Source: Bacteroidota bacterium (GTDB lineage Bacteria; Bacteroidota; Bacteroidia; SXHM01). From it: a stretch of 64,000 bases of DNA. The notes under the pieces are model-generated. The model was not told the origin of the DNA and did no database searches. It saw only the letters and a list, made by a program, of their open reading frames with translations. Each line of letters opens with the position of its first letter. Position 1 is the stretch's first letter. Made by a program: the position numbers and the translations under genes. Below are positions 7,109 through 15,831 of the stretch, one piece after another. The DNA is taken from positions 1 to 64,000 of the forward strand of contig CANKAM010000018.1 of the NCBI GenBank assembly GCA_947479755.1, in the 5' to 3' direction.

Positions 7109-10100
7109 TTGAAACAATATAACCTCATCAACAACATAGCCGGCTGGCTCATCTTTGCCGTTGCTGCCTTCGTTTACATTTCTACCATTGAACCTACCGC
7201 AAGCTGGTGGGATTGCGGTGAATACATTTCTGCCTCTTATAAACTCATGGTTGGTCACGAGCCGGGTGCTCCTATGTTTCAGATGATAGCGCGCCTCTTC
7301 TCACTCCTTGCCGGTGATGATGTAACGCAGGTGGCCAAATGGGTAAACATTATGTCGGCACTGGCAAGTGCGTTCACTATTTTGTTTTTGTTCTGGAGTA
7401 TTACCGCTTTTGCAAAGAAGATGATTTTCAAAAACGGAGAATTTACCATGCCCGGAATGATTGCCGTAATAGGCAGCGGTGTGGTGGGTGCACTGGCTTA
7501 CACCTTCTCCGATTCATTCTGGTTTTCTGCTGTGGAAGGTGAGGTATATGCTATGTCATCGTTTTTTACCGCTATTGTTTTCTGGGCAATATTGAAGTGG
7601 GAAAGCCTTGCCGATAACCCTCATGCCGACAGATGGATAATACTTATCGCGCTTTTAATGGGTATGTCAATCGGTGTTCACTTACTGAATTTGCTGGCCA
7701 TTCCTGCGTTGGTTATTGTTTACTATTTCAAGAAATACGATTTCAGTATTCAGGGTTTTATTGCTGCACTCGGAGTCTCCGTTTTAATTCTGGTGGGCGT
7801 GCAATACGGTGTTATACCGGGAGTGGTAAAGCTGGCTTCTCTGTTTGAACTGTTGTTTGTAAACAGTTTTGGTTTGCCATTCAACAGCGGAGTGGTGTTC
7901 TATTTTATCCTGTTGATTTCAACAATTGTGTTTGGTATCTTGTACACACAAAAACATCAGAAACACATTGCCAACACCATCATTTTGGCGCTTACCTTTT
8001 TGTTGATTGGCTACAGTGCCTACTTCTTTTCTGTCATTCGCTCCAACGCCAATCCACCGATGGACGAGAGTAACCCCGACAATGTGTTTGCACTCATCAG
8101 CTACCTCAACCGTGAGCAGTATGGCGACCGTCCGTTGTTTAAAGGGCATTACTTCACCGCTAAAATGACCAAGACAGAAAAAGGCGGAAAGGTTTGGCAC
8201 AAAGGAAAAGACAAGTACGAAGTGGTGGAAGAAAAAACAATTCCTGTTTATGATTCACGCAACAGCGGAATTTTTCCGCGTATGTACAGTAATCAGGCGC
8301 ATCATATAACAGAGTATAAAAACTGGAGTGGAACGGATGGCAAACGTAAACCCACCATGTCTGAGAACATTAATTTCTTTGTTGATTATCAGCTCGGTCA
8401 CATGTATTTCCGCTATTTCATGTGGAATTTTGCAGGACGCCAAAATGATGTGCAGGGCAATGGTGCCGATGGAACAGGAGCAAGTGATTTGCTCAACGGC
8501 AACTGGATTTCAGGTATTCCATTTATTGACGAAGGGCGTCTTGGTCCGCAGGATAATCTTCCTGTTTCCATTACTTCCAACAAAGCCAACAACAAATTTT
8601 ACATGATTCCTTTTCTGCTTGGAATCATTGGTTTAATCGGACATTTCATGAAAGACAGAAAAGATTTTTTCGTGGTGATGTTGTTATTCATACTCACCGG
8701 TGTTGCCATTGTAGTTTACCTGAATCAGTATCCCTATCAGCCACGCGAACGGGATTATGCCTACGTAGGTTCGTTCTATGCATTCGCTATCTGGATCGGA
8801 CTTTCGGTTGCTGCTATTTACGATTGGATTTCACAAAAAGGCCCAGCTATTGCAGCAGCCGGAATTGGTGTTGCATTAGGACTTTCCGGTCCATACCTGA
8901 TGGCAAAAGATGGCTGGAATGATCACAACAGAAGCAACAGAACAGCAGCACGCGACCTTGCAGCTAACTATTTAAAAACCTGTGCGCCCAATGCCATTAT
9001 TTTCACCAACGGTGATAACGATACATTCCCGCTCTGGTATGCACAGGAAGTGGAAGGTATACGCACCGATGTGCGCGTTGTTAACCTCAGTCTTTTCAAC
9101 ACCAGTTGGTACATTGATCAGTTGCGCAGAAAAGCATATGAATCAGATCCGCTGCCGTTTTCTCTTGGTGAAGAAAAATTATTAGGCGACAGAAGATTGC
9201 AGCTTCCATTGGTTGACCGCAACATTCCTGGATATGTTGACTTGAAAAAAGTACTTGATTTTGTTTCACGTGATGACAAAGAATACAAGATTGCAACCAA
9301 TGGCGGTGATTTTAATTACATACCAACACACAAATTCCGCATCCCTGTTGATTCTGCAAAAGTAATGAGCAACGGAACTGTTTCTCTTGCCGATACAGCA
9401 GGCTTGGTTAAAGCAATTGAATGGGAAGTGGAAGACAATTACATCACCCGCAATCACCTGATGATGCTGGATATTTTAGCCAACAATAACTGGGAGCGCC
9501 CCATTTATTTTGCAGTAACCGTAGGCGATGATTTATACCTGAACCTGCAGGATTATTTCCGTGTGGAAGGTTTTGCTTATCGTTTGGTTCCTGTTAAAAA
9601 TACACCAAGAGACGGACAAACAGGAACGGTTGCTTCCGACAAAATGTTCGACAACATGGTGAACAATTTTGCATGGGGTAACATGCTTGATTCAAATGTA
9701 TATCAGGGAACTGAAACGGTACGCATGAGCATGAACTACCGCAACATGTTTGCACGTCTTGCCTTTTCACTTTTTGACGAAGGAAAAAAAGAAGAGGCTA
9801 TAAAAACAATTGATAAATGTCTGGAACAAATTCCGGCTTCTTCCATTGAATTTAATTTTTCGGCACTGCCTTTAATGGAAGCTTACTACCGTTTTGGTGA
9901 AAATGAAAAGGCAAATAAAATAGCGGAGAAGATGGCAGATATCTACAGCCGTGAAATGGATTACTATAGTTCTCTTCCACTTGAATTTGCACAACGAACC
10001 GGCAAGCAGCCGCGTATTGCCTTTTCTGTATTGCAGCGTTTGGTGCAGATTACCGGCACCTACAAACAAGACGAACTAAATGCGCGTTTGAAAAAAATGT

Positions 10101-10156
10101 TTGAGGAGAAGAAGGATGCGTTTGTAAATTCTCCGGCAGCAAAGTCGATTAAGTAG
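7109..10156 (+). CDS. DUF2723 family membrane protein (putative GT-C glycosyltransferase)
   Basis: This 1015-residue protein begins at TTG (7109). The start fits because MKQYNLINNIAGW leads straight into the first helix and no earlier start is near. Residues 30-55 hold TASWWDCGEYI and HEPGAP, the signature region of DUF2723, with acidic residues D35 and E38 where GT-C enzymes carry catalytic acids. About ten transmembrane helices fill the first 340 residues, and more follow at about 495-610 before a large periplasmic part. The C-terminus (about 905-1000) has TPR-like helices, including RLAFSLFDEGKKEEAIKTID. DUF2723 proteins are thought to transfer sugars from lipid carriers to secreted proteins; the donor is unknown here. 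It is a single gene whose 3' end faces the sensor gene across a palindromic repeat. Confidence 0.8.
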   Translation: MKQYNLINNIAGWLIFAVAAFVYISTIEPTASWWDCGEYISASYKLMVGHEPGAPMFQMIARLFSLLAGDDVTQVAKWVNIMSALASAFTILFLFWSITAFAKKMIFKNGEFTMPGMIAVIGSGVVGALAYTFSDSFWFSAVEGEVYAMSSFFTAIVFWAILKWESLADNPHADRWIILIALLMGMSIGVHLLNLLAIPALVIVYYFKKYDFSIQGFIAALGVSVLILVGVQYGVIPGVVKLASLFELLFVNSFGLPFNSGVVFYFILLISTIVFGILYTQKHQKHIANTIILALTFLLIGYSAYFFSVIRSNANPPMDESNPDNVFALISYLNREQYGDRPLFKGHYFTAKMTKTEKGGKVWHKGKDKYEVVEEKTIPVYDSRNSGIFPRMYSNQAHHITEYKNWSGTDGKRKPTMSENINFFVDYQLGHMYFRYFMWNFAGRQNDVQGNGADGTGASDLLNGNWISGIPFIDEGRLGPQDNLPVSITSNKANNKFYMIPFLLGIIGLIGHFMKDRKDFFVVMLLFILTGVAIVVYLNQYPYQPRERDYAYVGSFYAFAIWIGLSVAAIYDWISQKGPAIAAAGIGVALGLSGPYLMAKDGWNDHNRSNRTAARDLAANYLKTCAPNAIIFTNGDNDTFPLWYAQEVEGIRTDVRVVNLSLFNTSWYIDQLRRKAYESDPLPFSLGEEKLLGDRRLQLPLVDRNIPGYVDLKKVLDFVSRDDKEYKIATNGGDFNYIPTHKFRIPVDSAKVMSNGTVSLADTAGLVKAIEWEVEDNYITRNHLMMLDILANNNWERPIYFAVTVGDDLYLNLQDYFRVEGFAYRLVPVKNTPRDGQTGTVASDKMFDNMVNNFAWGNMLDSNVYQGTETVRMSMNYRNMFARLAFSLFDEGKKEEAIKTIDKCLEQIPASSIEFNFSALPLMEAYYRFGENEKANKIAEKMADIYSREMDYYSSLPLEFAQRTGKQPRIAFSVLQRLVQITGTYKQDELNARLKKMFEEKKDAFVNSPAAKSIK

Positions 10157-10161
10157 TTTGC

Positions 10162-10222
10162 GTCATGCTGAACTTGTTTCAGCATCTCTATTAAAGACCC
10201 TGAAACAAGTTCAGGGTGACGT
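10162..10222. repeat. REP/BIME-like double hairpin, copy 1
   Basis: Two adjacent hairpins are present. ATGCTGAA/TTCAGCAT surrounds CTTGT, and CCCTGAA/TTCAGGG surrounds ACAAG. The whole element is nearly identical to the reverse complement of 48179-48238. Both copies sit between the 3' ends of converging genes, where they could act as bidirectional transcript ends. Confidence 0.8.
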
Positions 10223-10227
10223 GACGA

Positions 10228-13200
10228 CTACGCCTTCACTCCTATTATACACATATCATCCACTTGCTCGTGGTTGCCCATCCATTGTTTGTAGTGCGCA
10301 AGTATGCGGGTTTTCTGTTCTTCCATTGGAAGATGTCCGAGCGTTTGCAGCAACTCACGCAAAGCAGCCTTCTTGAATTTCTTTCCTTTCGCGCCACCAA
10401 ACTGGTCAACAATACCATCAGAGAACATATAAAAACTATCGCCCGGTTGCAGCTGATGGGTGTGATTAGAAAATGATTTTGGCTCATCCGTAAATTGTCC
10501 GATTGCCATGCGGTCGGCCTTAAGTTCAATCAGTTCGCCCTTGCTGATAATAAACAAAGGGTTGTGTGCACCTGCATATTCCAATTCCAGCGTTTTAGTG
10601 TTAAAGTTGCATAATGCCATGTCCATACCATCGCGCACTGTTGTGCCTTCGGTGGCTTTGTGCAGCGTTTCATTCACCGAAAGGTTGAGGTAATTGAGAA
10701 TAATAGAAGGCTTTAGCAAACGGTGTTCATTCACCGCCTGATTCAATCCGTTGTGACCGATAATACTCATAAAAGCACCCGGAACTCCGTGCCCTGTGCA
10801 GTCAACCACCGAAAGCAAAACATTGTCGCCACGTTTTTCAATCCAGTAAAAGTCACCGCTTACAATGGCTTTGGGCATGTAAATAATGAATGAATCTTTC
10901 AGAAATTTCTTGAAAATTTCTTGCGGTGGAAGCACAGCCTCCTGCAAAGTTTTTGCATAGTTGATACTGTCGGTGATGTCCCGGTTTTTGTGTTCAATAA
11001 TATCTTTCTGCGAAGAAATTTCTTCCTTCTGACGCGTAATCTGCCAGTTTGCCCTGCGTATGCTTACATAACTGTAAATAGCAGCAGCAACCACCAAAGC
11101 GATAATCAGAAAAAACCACCAGCGCTGCCAGAAAGGCGGCTCAATAATGAACTTAAACGAAACCGGTTTAGCGTTTGCAAGTTCCTCTTCTGTTCCTGAT
11201 TTTACAAAAAATTCATATTCCCCGGGTGGAAGGTTGGTAAAATCTCTCTTGTTCTGGTAAATCAATGGTTGCCACTCTTTATCAAAACCTTTGAGGTAAG
11301 TCTGATAAGCAATTTCATGAGGATTGGTAAGACTTATTCCAACAAAATCAAAGGTAAGGCGGTTGCGGTCATATGGCAAAACCAGATTGTAAGGAATATT
11401 TTTACTGTCAACACTATCAGCAAATAGTTTCCAGTCTGTATTTTCTTGCGATTCGAGGCGGATGCTTTTAATTATAGTGATTGGTTCGATATTTTTAGGA
11501 ACATCAAACTCGGGCTGATAAACCACCAAACCATTGGTAGTGCCTATCCATATCTTTCCTTTGTTGTCAATCATCATGGCGTTGTTACTGCAACCACCGG
11601 GAAAACCATCATCTTTTCCGTAATAGCGGTTACGGTTAATAACATCGTCTTTAGCAGTAATATGGCTGATACCTTTAGTCATACCCAACCACATGCTGTT
11701 GTTTTTATCAAACACCAGCGAGTAAACTGCACTGGATTTCAAACCTTCTTTTTCACCAAAATGAGTCAGGTATCTGCGGTTGTATTTATACAAACCGTCA
11801 TTTGTTCCGAACCAAAGATTCCAGTCTTCATCTTCATCAATACAACGGATACGGTCGCCAATAAAACCATTGTCTTTGTTCATGTGTTGCACGCTGGTAC
11901 CGTTGTAGCGCAATACCCCGTCTTCGTATCCGAACCACAAAACACCTTCGCTGTCTTTATAGATGCAATAGGTTTTATCCTGAAATTTTTCACCAAGTTT
12001 GAAAGGAACAATTTTATTGTTTTCCACATTGGCAATACCTCCCCATGTGGCAAGCCATATCGTTCCGTTTTCTTCCACCAGAATATCCTGAATATGATAT
12101 ATCCCTTTATCCTCTGCCGGTAGGGATGTAAATTTTTTACCATCATATTTTGTTAACCCGCGGTTTGTACCTATAAGAATTGTACCGTTTTTTTCCTGCT
12201 CAAAACAGGTAACTGTTTCACTGCTCAGTCCGTTTTTTTCTTTGAACGTTTTAAATTTTTTGCCATCAAATAATGTGGCTCCGCGCTTTGAACCTATCCA
12301 ATAAAGCCCTGAAGTATCCTGAAAAATCGCTTCAATATTATCATCAGGCAAGCTGTCGCGGATGTTGTAGCTGTAAAACATTTCACTGCTCAGCTTAGAA
12401 AGGCCGTTGGTTTTGGAAGCAAACCACATATTGCCTTCCCGATCCTGAATAATTTTCCAAATATTGTTGTCCACCAAACCGTTTGATTTCCTGAATTTTG
12501 TGAACTGGCCATTCCTGTATTTAAAGACACCTTCGCTGCTGCCAATCCAGAGGTTGTCAACATCGTCTTTACAAAAATCATAAAACGTAATATCGTTAAC
12601 CGTGCCGGGTACTTTTACCTGTGTTATGGTTTCGTTTTCTAAGTTAAATAAACCTTCGTGTGTAGCTATCCAGTAGTTCTGTGTTCCACGCTGAGTAATA
12701 GAATACACGTAGTTTGATTTCAATCCGTTTGCAATAGTGTAGTTCTTTACCTTACCTCCGCTGAAAAGGAACAAACCATTCTGAATGGTGCAGAACCAGG
12801 TGTTGCCTTTGCTGTCCTCTACAATGTTCAGGACTGTAGAATTATCCAGCACCGAGTCCAACTTGAAAGGAATAACGGTATCACCTTCCAATACACAAAC
12901 CCCTTTGCCTGTGCCCAACAGAATTTTTCCTTTTTTGTCTTTAAAAACTTTTACAACGCCATTGTGCGAAAGCCCTTTTTCGGTAGTATAGTTTGTAAAT
13001 TTTTTACCGTCATAAGCACTCAGACCTTTGTTGGTGCCGATATACAATAGGGCATCATCACCCTGCGTAATACTGTAAACAACATTATTTGCAAGCCCGT
13101 GGATTTCGGTGGTATAGTTTTCAAATGTATTCCCATCATAACGGGCAATACCGCCCTGGTTGGTTCCTATCCACAGCCTTCCGCTTGCATCCTGAAAAAT

Positions 13201-13335
13201 ACTGAGCACCTGCGATTGTGGCAAACCATTTTCTACCGTAAAATTTTCGAAGAAATAGGTTTGTGAAAACAACGGGAAAGACAAACAGAAAAGCGCAAAA
13301 AACAGAAGTACTCTGTTCAAATAGTTAAGGCGCAT
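10228..13335 (-). CDS. propeller sensor with SpoIIE-type phosphatase domain
   Basis: From the ATG at 13335 (the TTG at 13350 is an alternative) this is a 1035-residue membrane sensor. A signal peptide (1-25, FPLFSQ) is followed by two-component-regulator propeller repeats of the form LWIGTNQGG / KGLSAYDGKKF to about 630. A Y_Y_Y domain (YLKGFDKEWQPL, LPPGEYEFFVKSG) comes next, then one transmembrane helix (about 739-759) and a short coiled coil. The C-terminal domain is a PP2C-like SpoIIE phosphatase with DCTGHGVPGAFMS (845-857), D903, FSDG (D973) and DD1026-1027 as likely metal ligands. Such proteins sense a periplasmic cue and dephosphorylate an anti-sigma-factor antagonist or similar partner. 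No partner is encoded next door. Confidence 0.85.
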   Translation of the reverse strand: MRLNYLNRVLLFFALFCLSFPLFSQTYFFENFTVENGLPQSQVLSIFQDASGRLWIGTNQGGIARYDGNTFENYTTEIHGLANNVVYSITQGDDALLYIGTNKGLSAYDGKKFTNYTTEKGLSHNGVVKVFKDKKGKILLGTGKGVCVLEGDTVIPFKLDSVLDNSTVLNIVEDSKGNTWFCTIQNGLFLFSGGKVKNYTIANGLKSNYVYSITQRGTQNYWIATHEGLFNLENETITQVKVPGTVNDITFYDFCKDDVDNLWIGSSEGVFKYRNGQFTKFRKSNGLVDNNIWKIIQDREGNMWFASKTNGLSKLSSEMFYSYNIRDSLPDDNIEAIFQDTSGLYWIGSKRGATLFDGKKFKTFKEKNGLSSETVTCFEQEKNGTILIGTNRGLTKYDGKKFTSLPAEDKGIYHIQDILVEENGTIWLATWGGIANVENNKIVPFKLGEKFQDKTYCIYKDSEGVLWFGYEDGVLRYNGTSVQHMNKDNGFIGDRIRCIDEDEDWNLWFGTNDGLYKYNRRYLTHFGEKEGLKSSAVYSLVFDKNNSMWLGMTKGISHITAKDDVINRNRYYGKDDGFPGGCSNNAMMIDNKGKIWIGTTNGLVVYQPEFDVPKNIEPITIIKSIRLESQENTDWKLFADSVDSKNIPYNLVLPYDRNRLTFDFVGISLTNPHEIAYQTYLKGFDKEWQPLIYQNKRDFTNLPPGEYEFFVKSGTEEELANAKPVSFKFIIEPPFWQRWWFFLIIALVVAAAIYSYVSIRRANWQITRQKEEISSQKDIIEHKNRDITDSINYAKTLQEAVLPPQEIFKKFLKDSFIIYMPKAIVSGDFYWIEKRGDNVLLSVVDCTGHGVPGAFMSIIGHNGLNQAVNEHRLLKPSIILNYLNLSVNETLHKATEGTTVRDGMDMALCNFNTKTLELEYAGAHNPLFIISKGELIELKADRMAIGQFTDEPKSFSNHTHQLQPGDSFYMFSDGIVDQFGGAKGKKFKKAALRELLQTLGHLPMEEQKTRILAHYKQWMGNHEQVDDMCIIGVKA

Positions 13336-13375
13336 GTTATTTCTGTTCAAAGCAAAAGGGATATTAAGCAGAGGA

Positions 13376-13383
13376 CAAACTTA
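13376..13383 (-). promoter_or_regulatory. -7 element TAAGTTTG of the sensor gene
   Basis: On the minus strand TAAGTTTG fits TAnnTTTG. It lies 40 bp upstream of the ATG at 13335 and only 26 bp upstream of the TTG at 13350. Confidence 0.45.
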
Positions 13384-13411
13384 CACGAATTAATAAAAAC
13401 TTAAACTACAC

Positions 13412-13445
13412 TTTGTTCTGCTTAATCACAAATCCACTACTTTCG
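13412..13445 (+). promoter_or_regulatory. promoter of the PHP phosphatase gene
   Basis: TTTG (13412-13415), a 22-bp spacer and TACTTTCG (13438-13445) form a near-canonical Bacteroidota promoter. The ATG at 13462 is 16 bp further on, giving a very short leader. Confidence 0.55.
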
Positions 13446-13461
13446 TCAATTATCATTAAAA

Positions 13462-14337
13462 ATGTCCTGGACCAATTACCACAGCCACTGCAATTTTTGC
13501 GATGGCAGCGATGAAGCAAAAGTATATGCCGAAGCAGCGGCTGAGCAGGGAATGCATGCTTACGGTTTTTCTTCGCACGTGCCCATGCCCTTCTTTTGTG
13601 CATGGAGCATGAAAGCCGAAAATCTTGCTGTTTATACCGAACAAATTGAAAAACTGAAACTTGAATATCATGGGCGGTTGCAAATTTACCGCAGCCTTGA
13701 GATTGATTACATCCCCGGATTGATTGGGCCCGAAACATCGTTTATAAAAGACGCGAACTTAGATTATACCATCGGCTCTATTCATTTTGTTGACCAGTAT
13801 GAAGACGGAACGCATTGGGAAATTGATGGCACTTCTGCCATTTTTGAAGATGGCTTACAAAAGATTTTTGGAGGCGATATCCAGAATGCGGTAACACGTT
13901 ATTACGACCTTACCCGCATGATGGTGCGCGAAGAATGTCCCGATGTTATCGGGCACATTGACAAAATAAAAATGCAAAATCCTGACAATAAATATTTCAG
14001 TGAAGATGCAGAATGGTATAAAGAGGAAGTGTTAAGAACCCTTGGTGTTATTGCCGGAACAAAAGCCATTATTGAAGTAAACACGCGCGGCCTTTACAAG
14101 AAAAAAACTACAGAACCTTATCCCGGAAAATGGATGCTGACCGAAATCTTGAAGCGAAAAATTCCGGTGATGATTAATTCCGATTCGCATCATCCGAAAG
14201 AGATAACTGCAGAATTTGAAACTGCTGCTGCCTTGCTAAAAGAAGTTGGTTTTGAAACGGTAAAATCTTTTATTGACAACAAATGGCAGGATTTTAAGTT
14301 TGACAAAAACGGTTTAATCCTGCCTGTCAATGCCTGA
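13462..14337 (+). CDS. PHP-domain histidinol-phosphatase-like protein
   Basis: This is a 291-residue cytoplasmic protein of the PHP phosphoesterase family, close in layout to HisJ/HisK-type histidinol-phosphatases, which remove phosphate from L-histidinol phosphate in histidine synthesis. Metal-binding motifs appear in order: H7-S-H9, SSH39, E80 (LEID), GSIH108, GHID (164-167), NTRG (207-210) and SDSHH (240-244). The length matches the family. No other his gene is nearby, so a different small phosphate ester is possible. The final codons overlap the start of the DUF5690 transporter by 8 bp, which suggests coupled translation. Confidence 0.8.
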   Translation: MSWTNYHSHCNFCDGSDEAKVYAEAAAEQGMHAYGFSSHVPMPFFCAWSMKAENLAVYTEQIEKLKLEYHGRLQIYRSLEIDYIPGLIGPETSFIKDANLDYTIGSIHFVDQYEDGTHWEIDGTSAIFEDGLQKIFGGDIQNAVTRYYDLTRMMVREECPDVIGHIDKIKMQNPDNKYFSEDAEWYKEEVLRTLGVIAGTKAIIEVNTRGLYKKKTTEPYPGKWMLTEILKRKIPVMINSDSHHPKEITAEFETAAALLKEVGFETVKSFIDNKWQDFKFDKNGLILPVNA

Positions 14338-15604
14338 AAATTTGATTAAGCGCTGGCTTTCCAACTCTAACGGTTTTGTGTTGTCATTGTATGCAACGTT
14401 GGCAGCCTTCTGCACTTACTCCTGCATGTATGCTTTTCGTAAACCTTTTTCAGCGGCCGGCTTCAGCGATGTAGATGATATGTGGGGATTGAAATTCAAA
14501 TCCATCCTTGTCATCTCTCAGGCAGTAGGTTATATGCTTTCCAAATTTATCGGAATAAAGGTTGTTTCCGAGATGGGGAAAAATAACCGTGCGCTAGGAA
14601 TCATTCTGTTGGTTGGCATTGCAGAGCTTGCTTTACTGGGTTTTGCAGTTGTTCCCAACAACTTTAAACTGACATTTCTCTTCCTGAACGGACTTCCGCT
14701 GGGCATGGTATGGGGTTTGGTTTTTTCTTTTCTGGAAGGCAGAAGATGGACAGAGGCAATGGGCGCTGGCTTATGCGCCAGTTTTGCTTTTGCTTCAGGT
14801 TTTGTAAAAACCGTAGCGGCAAATCTCATGCTCATGGGTGTTTCAGAATTCTGGATGCCGGTGGCAACAGGCGGGGTTTTTCTTCTGCCGCTTATGTTTT
14901 TTGTATGGATGCTCAGCAATGTTCCCGAGCCTACAAAGGAAGATGAAGCCCTGCGCACCAAACGCGAACCCATGAATGCAGAACAGCGTTGGAGTTTTTT
15001 CAAAACCTTTGCGCCCGGTTTGGTTTTACTGGTTATCACCTACATGTTTCTTACCGCCTTCCGTGATTTCCGCGATAATTTTATGGTTGAGATTTTAAAC
15101 TCTCTCGGCTTTGAAAAGAAACCGGCAATTTTTACCCAAACCGAAATTCCTGTAACGTTGGGAGTTTTGGTATTGCTTGGTTTTATAATGTTCATCAAAG
15201 ACAATAAAAAAGCACTGATGATTAACCATATAGTGATTACTGTTGGCTGCCTGATTACTGGTCTTAGCGCCTTTGCTTATCACAGTGGGTGGTTAAGCCC
15301 CATTGCATGGATTATGCTCAGTGGTTTTGGGGCTTATACCGCTTATATTCCCTTCAACTGCATTCTGTTTGAGCGACTGATAGCAGCTTTTAAATATGTA
15401 AGCAATGCAGGTTTCCTGATTTACGTTGCCGATTCATTTGGTTACCTTTGCAGTGTTGGTGTGCTGTTTTACAAAGACTTTTTTCTTGCAGAAGTCAGCT
15501 GGCTGAGCCTTTTTACTAATGCCTGTTACCTGATTGCTGTATTCGGAACGTTGTTTACCTTACTTGCGCTTGGGTATTTTTACCAGAAAAAAACTGTGGT
15601 ATAG
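14330..15604 (+). CDS. DUF5690 / MFS-like transporter
   Basis: This is a 424-residue integral membrane protein with about 12 predicted helices and no signal peptide. It starts MPENLIKRWLSNSNGFV. Charged loops such as EGRRWTEAMGAG (about 136-147), a central cytoplasmic loop (about 200-225, PEPTKEDEALRTKREP) and AFRDFRDNF resemble major facilitator transporters. The sequence fits the DUF5690 family found in Bacteroidota. The substrate is unknown. It overlaps the PHP phosphatase gene by 8 bp, so one operon is likely, and phosphatase plus transporter may act on the same compound. That link is inference only. Confidence 0.7.
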   Translation: MPENLIKRWLSNSNGFVLSLYATLAAFCTYSCMYAFRKPFSAAGFSDVDDMWGLKFKSILVISQAVGYMLSKFIGIKVVSEMGKNNRALGIILLVGIAELALLGFAVVPNNFKLTFLFLNGLPLGMVWGLVFSFLEGRRWTEAMGAGLCASFAFASGFVKTVAANLMLMGVSEFWMPVATGGVFLLPLMFFVWMLSNVPEPTKEDEALRTKREPMNAEQRWSFFKTFAPGLVLLVITYMFLTAFRDFRDNFMVEILNSLGFEKKPAIFTQTEIPVTLGVLVLLGFIMFIKDNKKALMINHIVITVGCLITGLSAFAYHSGWLSPIAWIMLSGFGAYTAYIPFNCILFERLIAAFKYVSNAGFLIYVADSFGYLCSVGVLFYKDFFLAEVSWLSLFTNACYLIAVFGTLFTLLALGYFYQKKTVV

Positions 15605-15605
15605 T

Positions 15606-15636
15606 TTTGCGATTTAATCTAAATGCTGTAGGTTTG
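15606..15636 (+). promoter_or_regulatory. canonical promoter of the 57-aa gene
   Basis: TTTG (15606-15609), a 19-bp spacer and TAGGTTTG (15629-15636) match the Bacteroidota consensus exactly. It begins right after the DUF5690 stop codon and supports the reality of the small gene at 15658. Confidence 0.7.
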
Positions 15637-15657
15637 CGGTGCAAAAAATAAAAAACT

Positions 15658-15831
15658 ATGGGCTACCTTTTTAATCCTACCGCTAAACTTATAGAAGCAT
15701 CCTTTCCAATTGTTTACGGATTGGAGAATAATATGAATTATGCTATAATGGCAATTGGCGGGGTTGCCTGCATTATTTGGATAGGCTTAATGCTGAAATA
15801 CGAAAAGCTGGAAGTTCCTAACAGACAGTAA
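15658..15831 (+). CDS. small membrane protein (57 aa)
   Basis: The ATG at 15658 opens 57 codons: MGYLFNPTAKLIEASFPIVY, one hydrophobic helix (about 30-48, NYAIMAIGGVACIIWIGLML), then a charged tail KYEKLEVPNRQ. It has its own exact consensus promoter and an A-rich leader. The stop abuts the convergent purD stop with no gap (15831/15832). I recall similar short proteins in other Bacteroidota genomes but no function. It is probably an inner-membrane peptide with the tail in the cytoplasm. Confidence 0.7.
   Translation: MGYLFNPTAKLIEASFPIVYGLENNMNYAIMAIGGVACIIWIGLMLKYEKLEVPNRQ

Noticed and set aside
11446-12123. 225-codon plus-strand frame opposite the propeller sensor
   Set aside because: It is antisense to a well-supported repeat protein, and its regular composition mirrors the propeller repeats.
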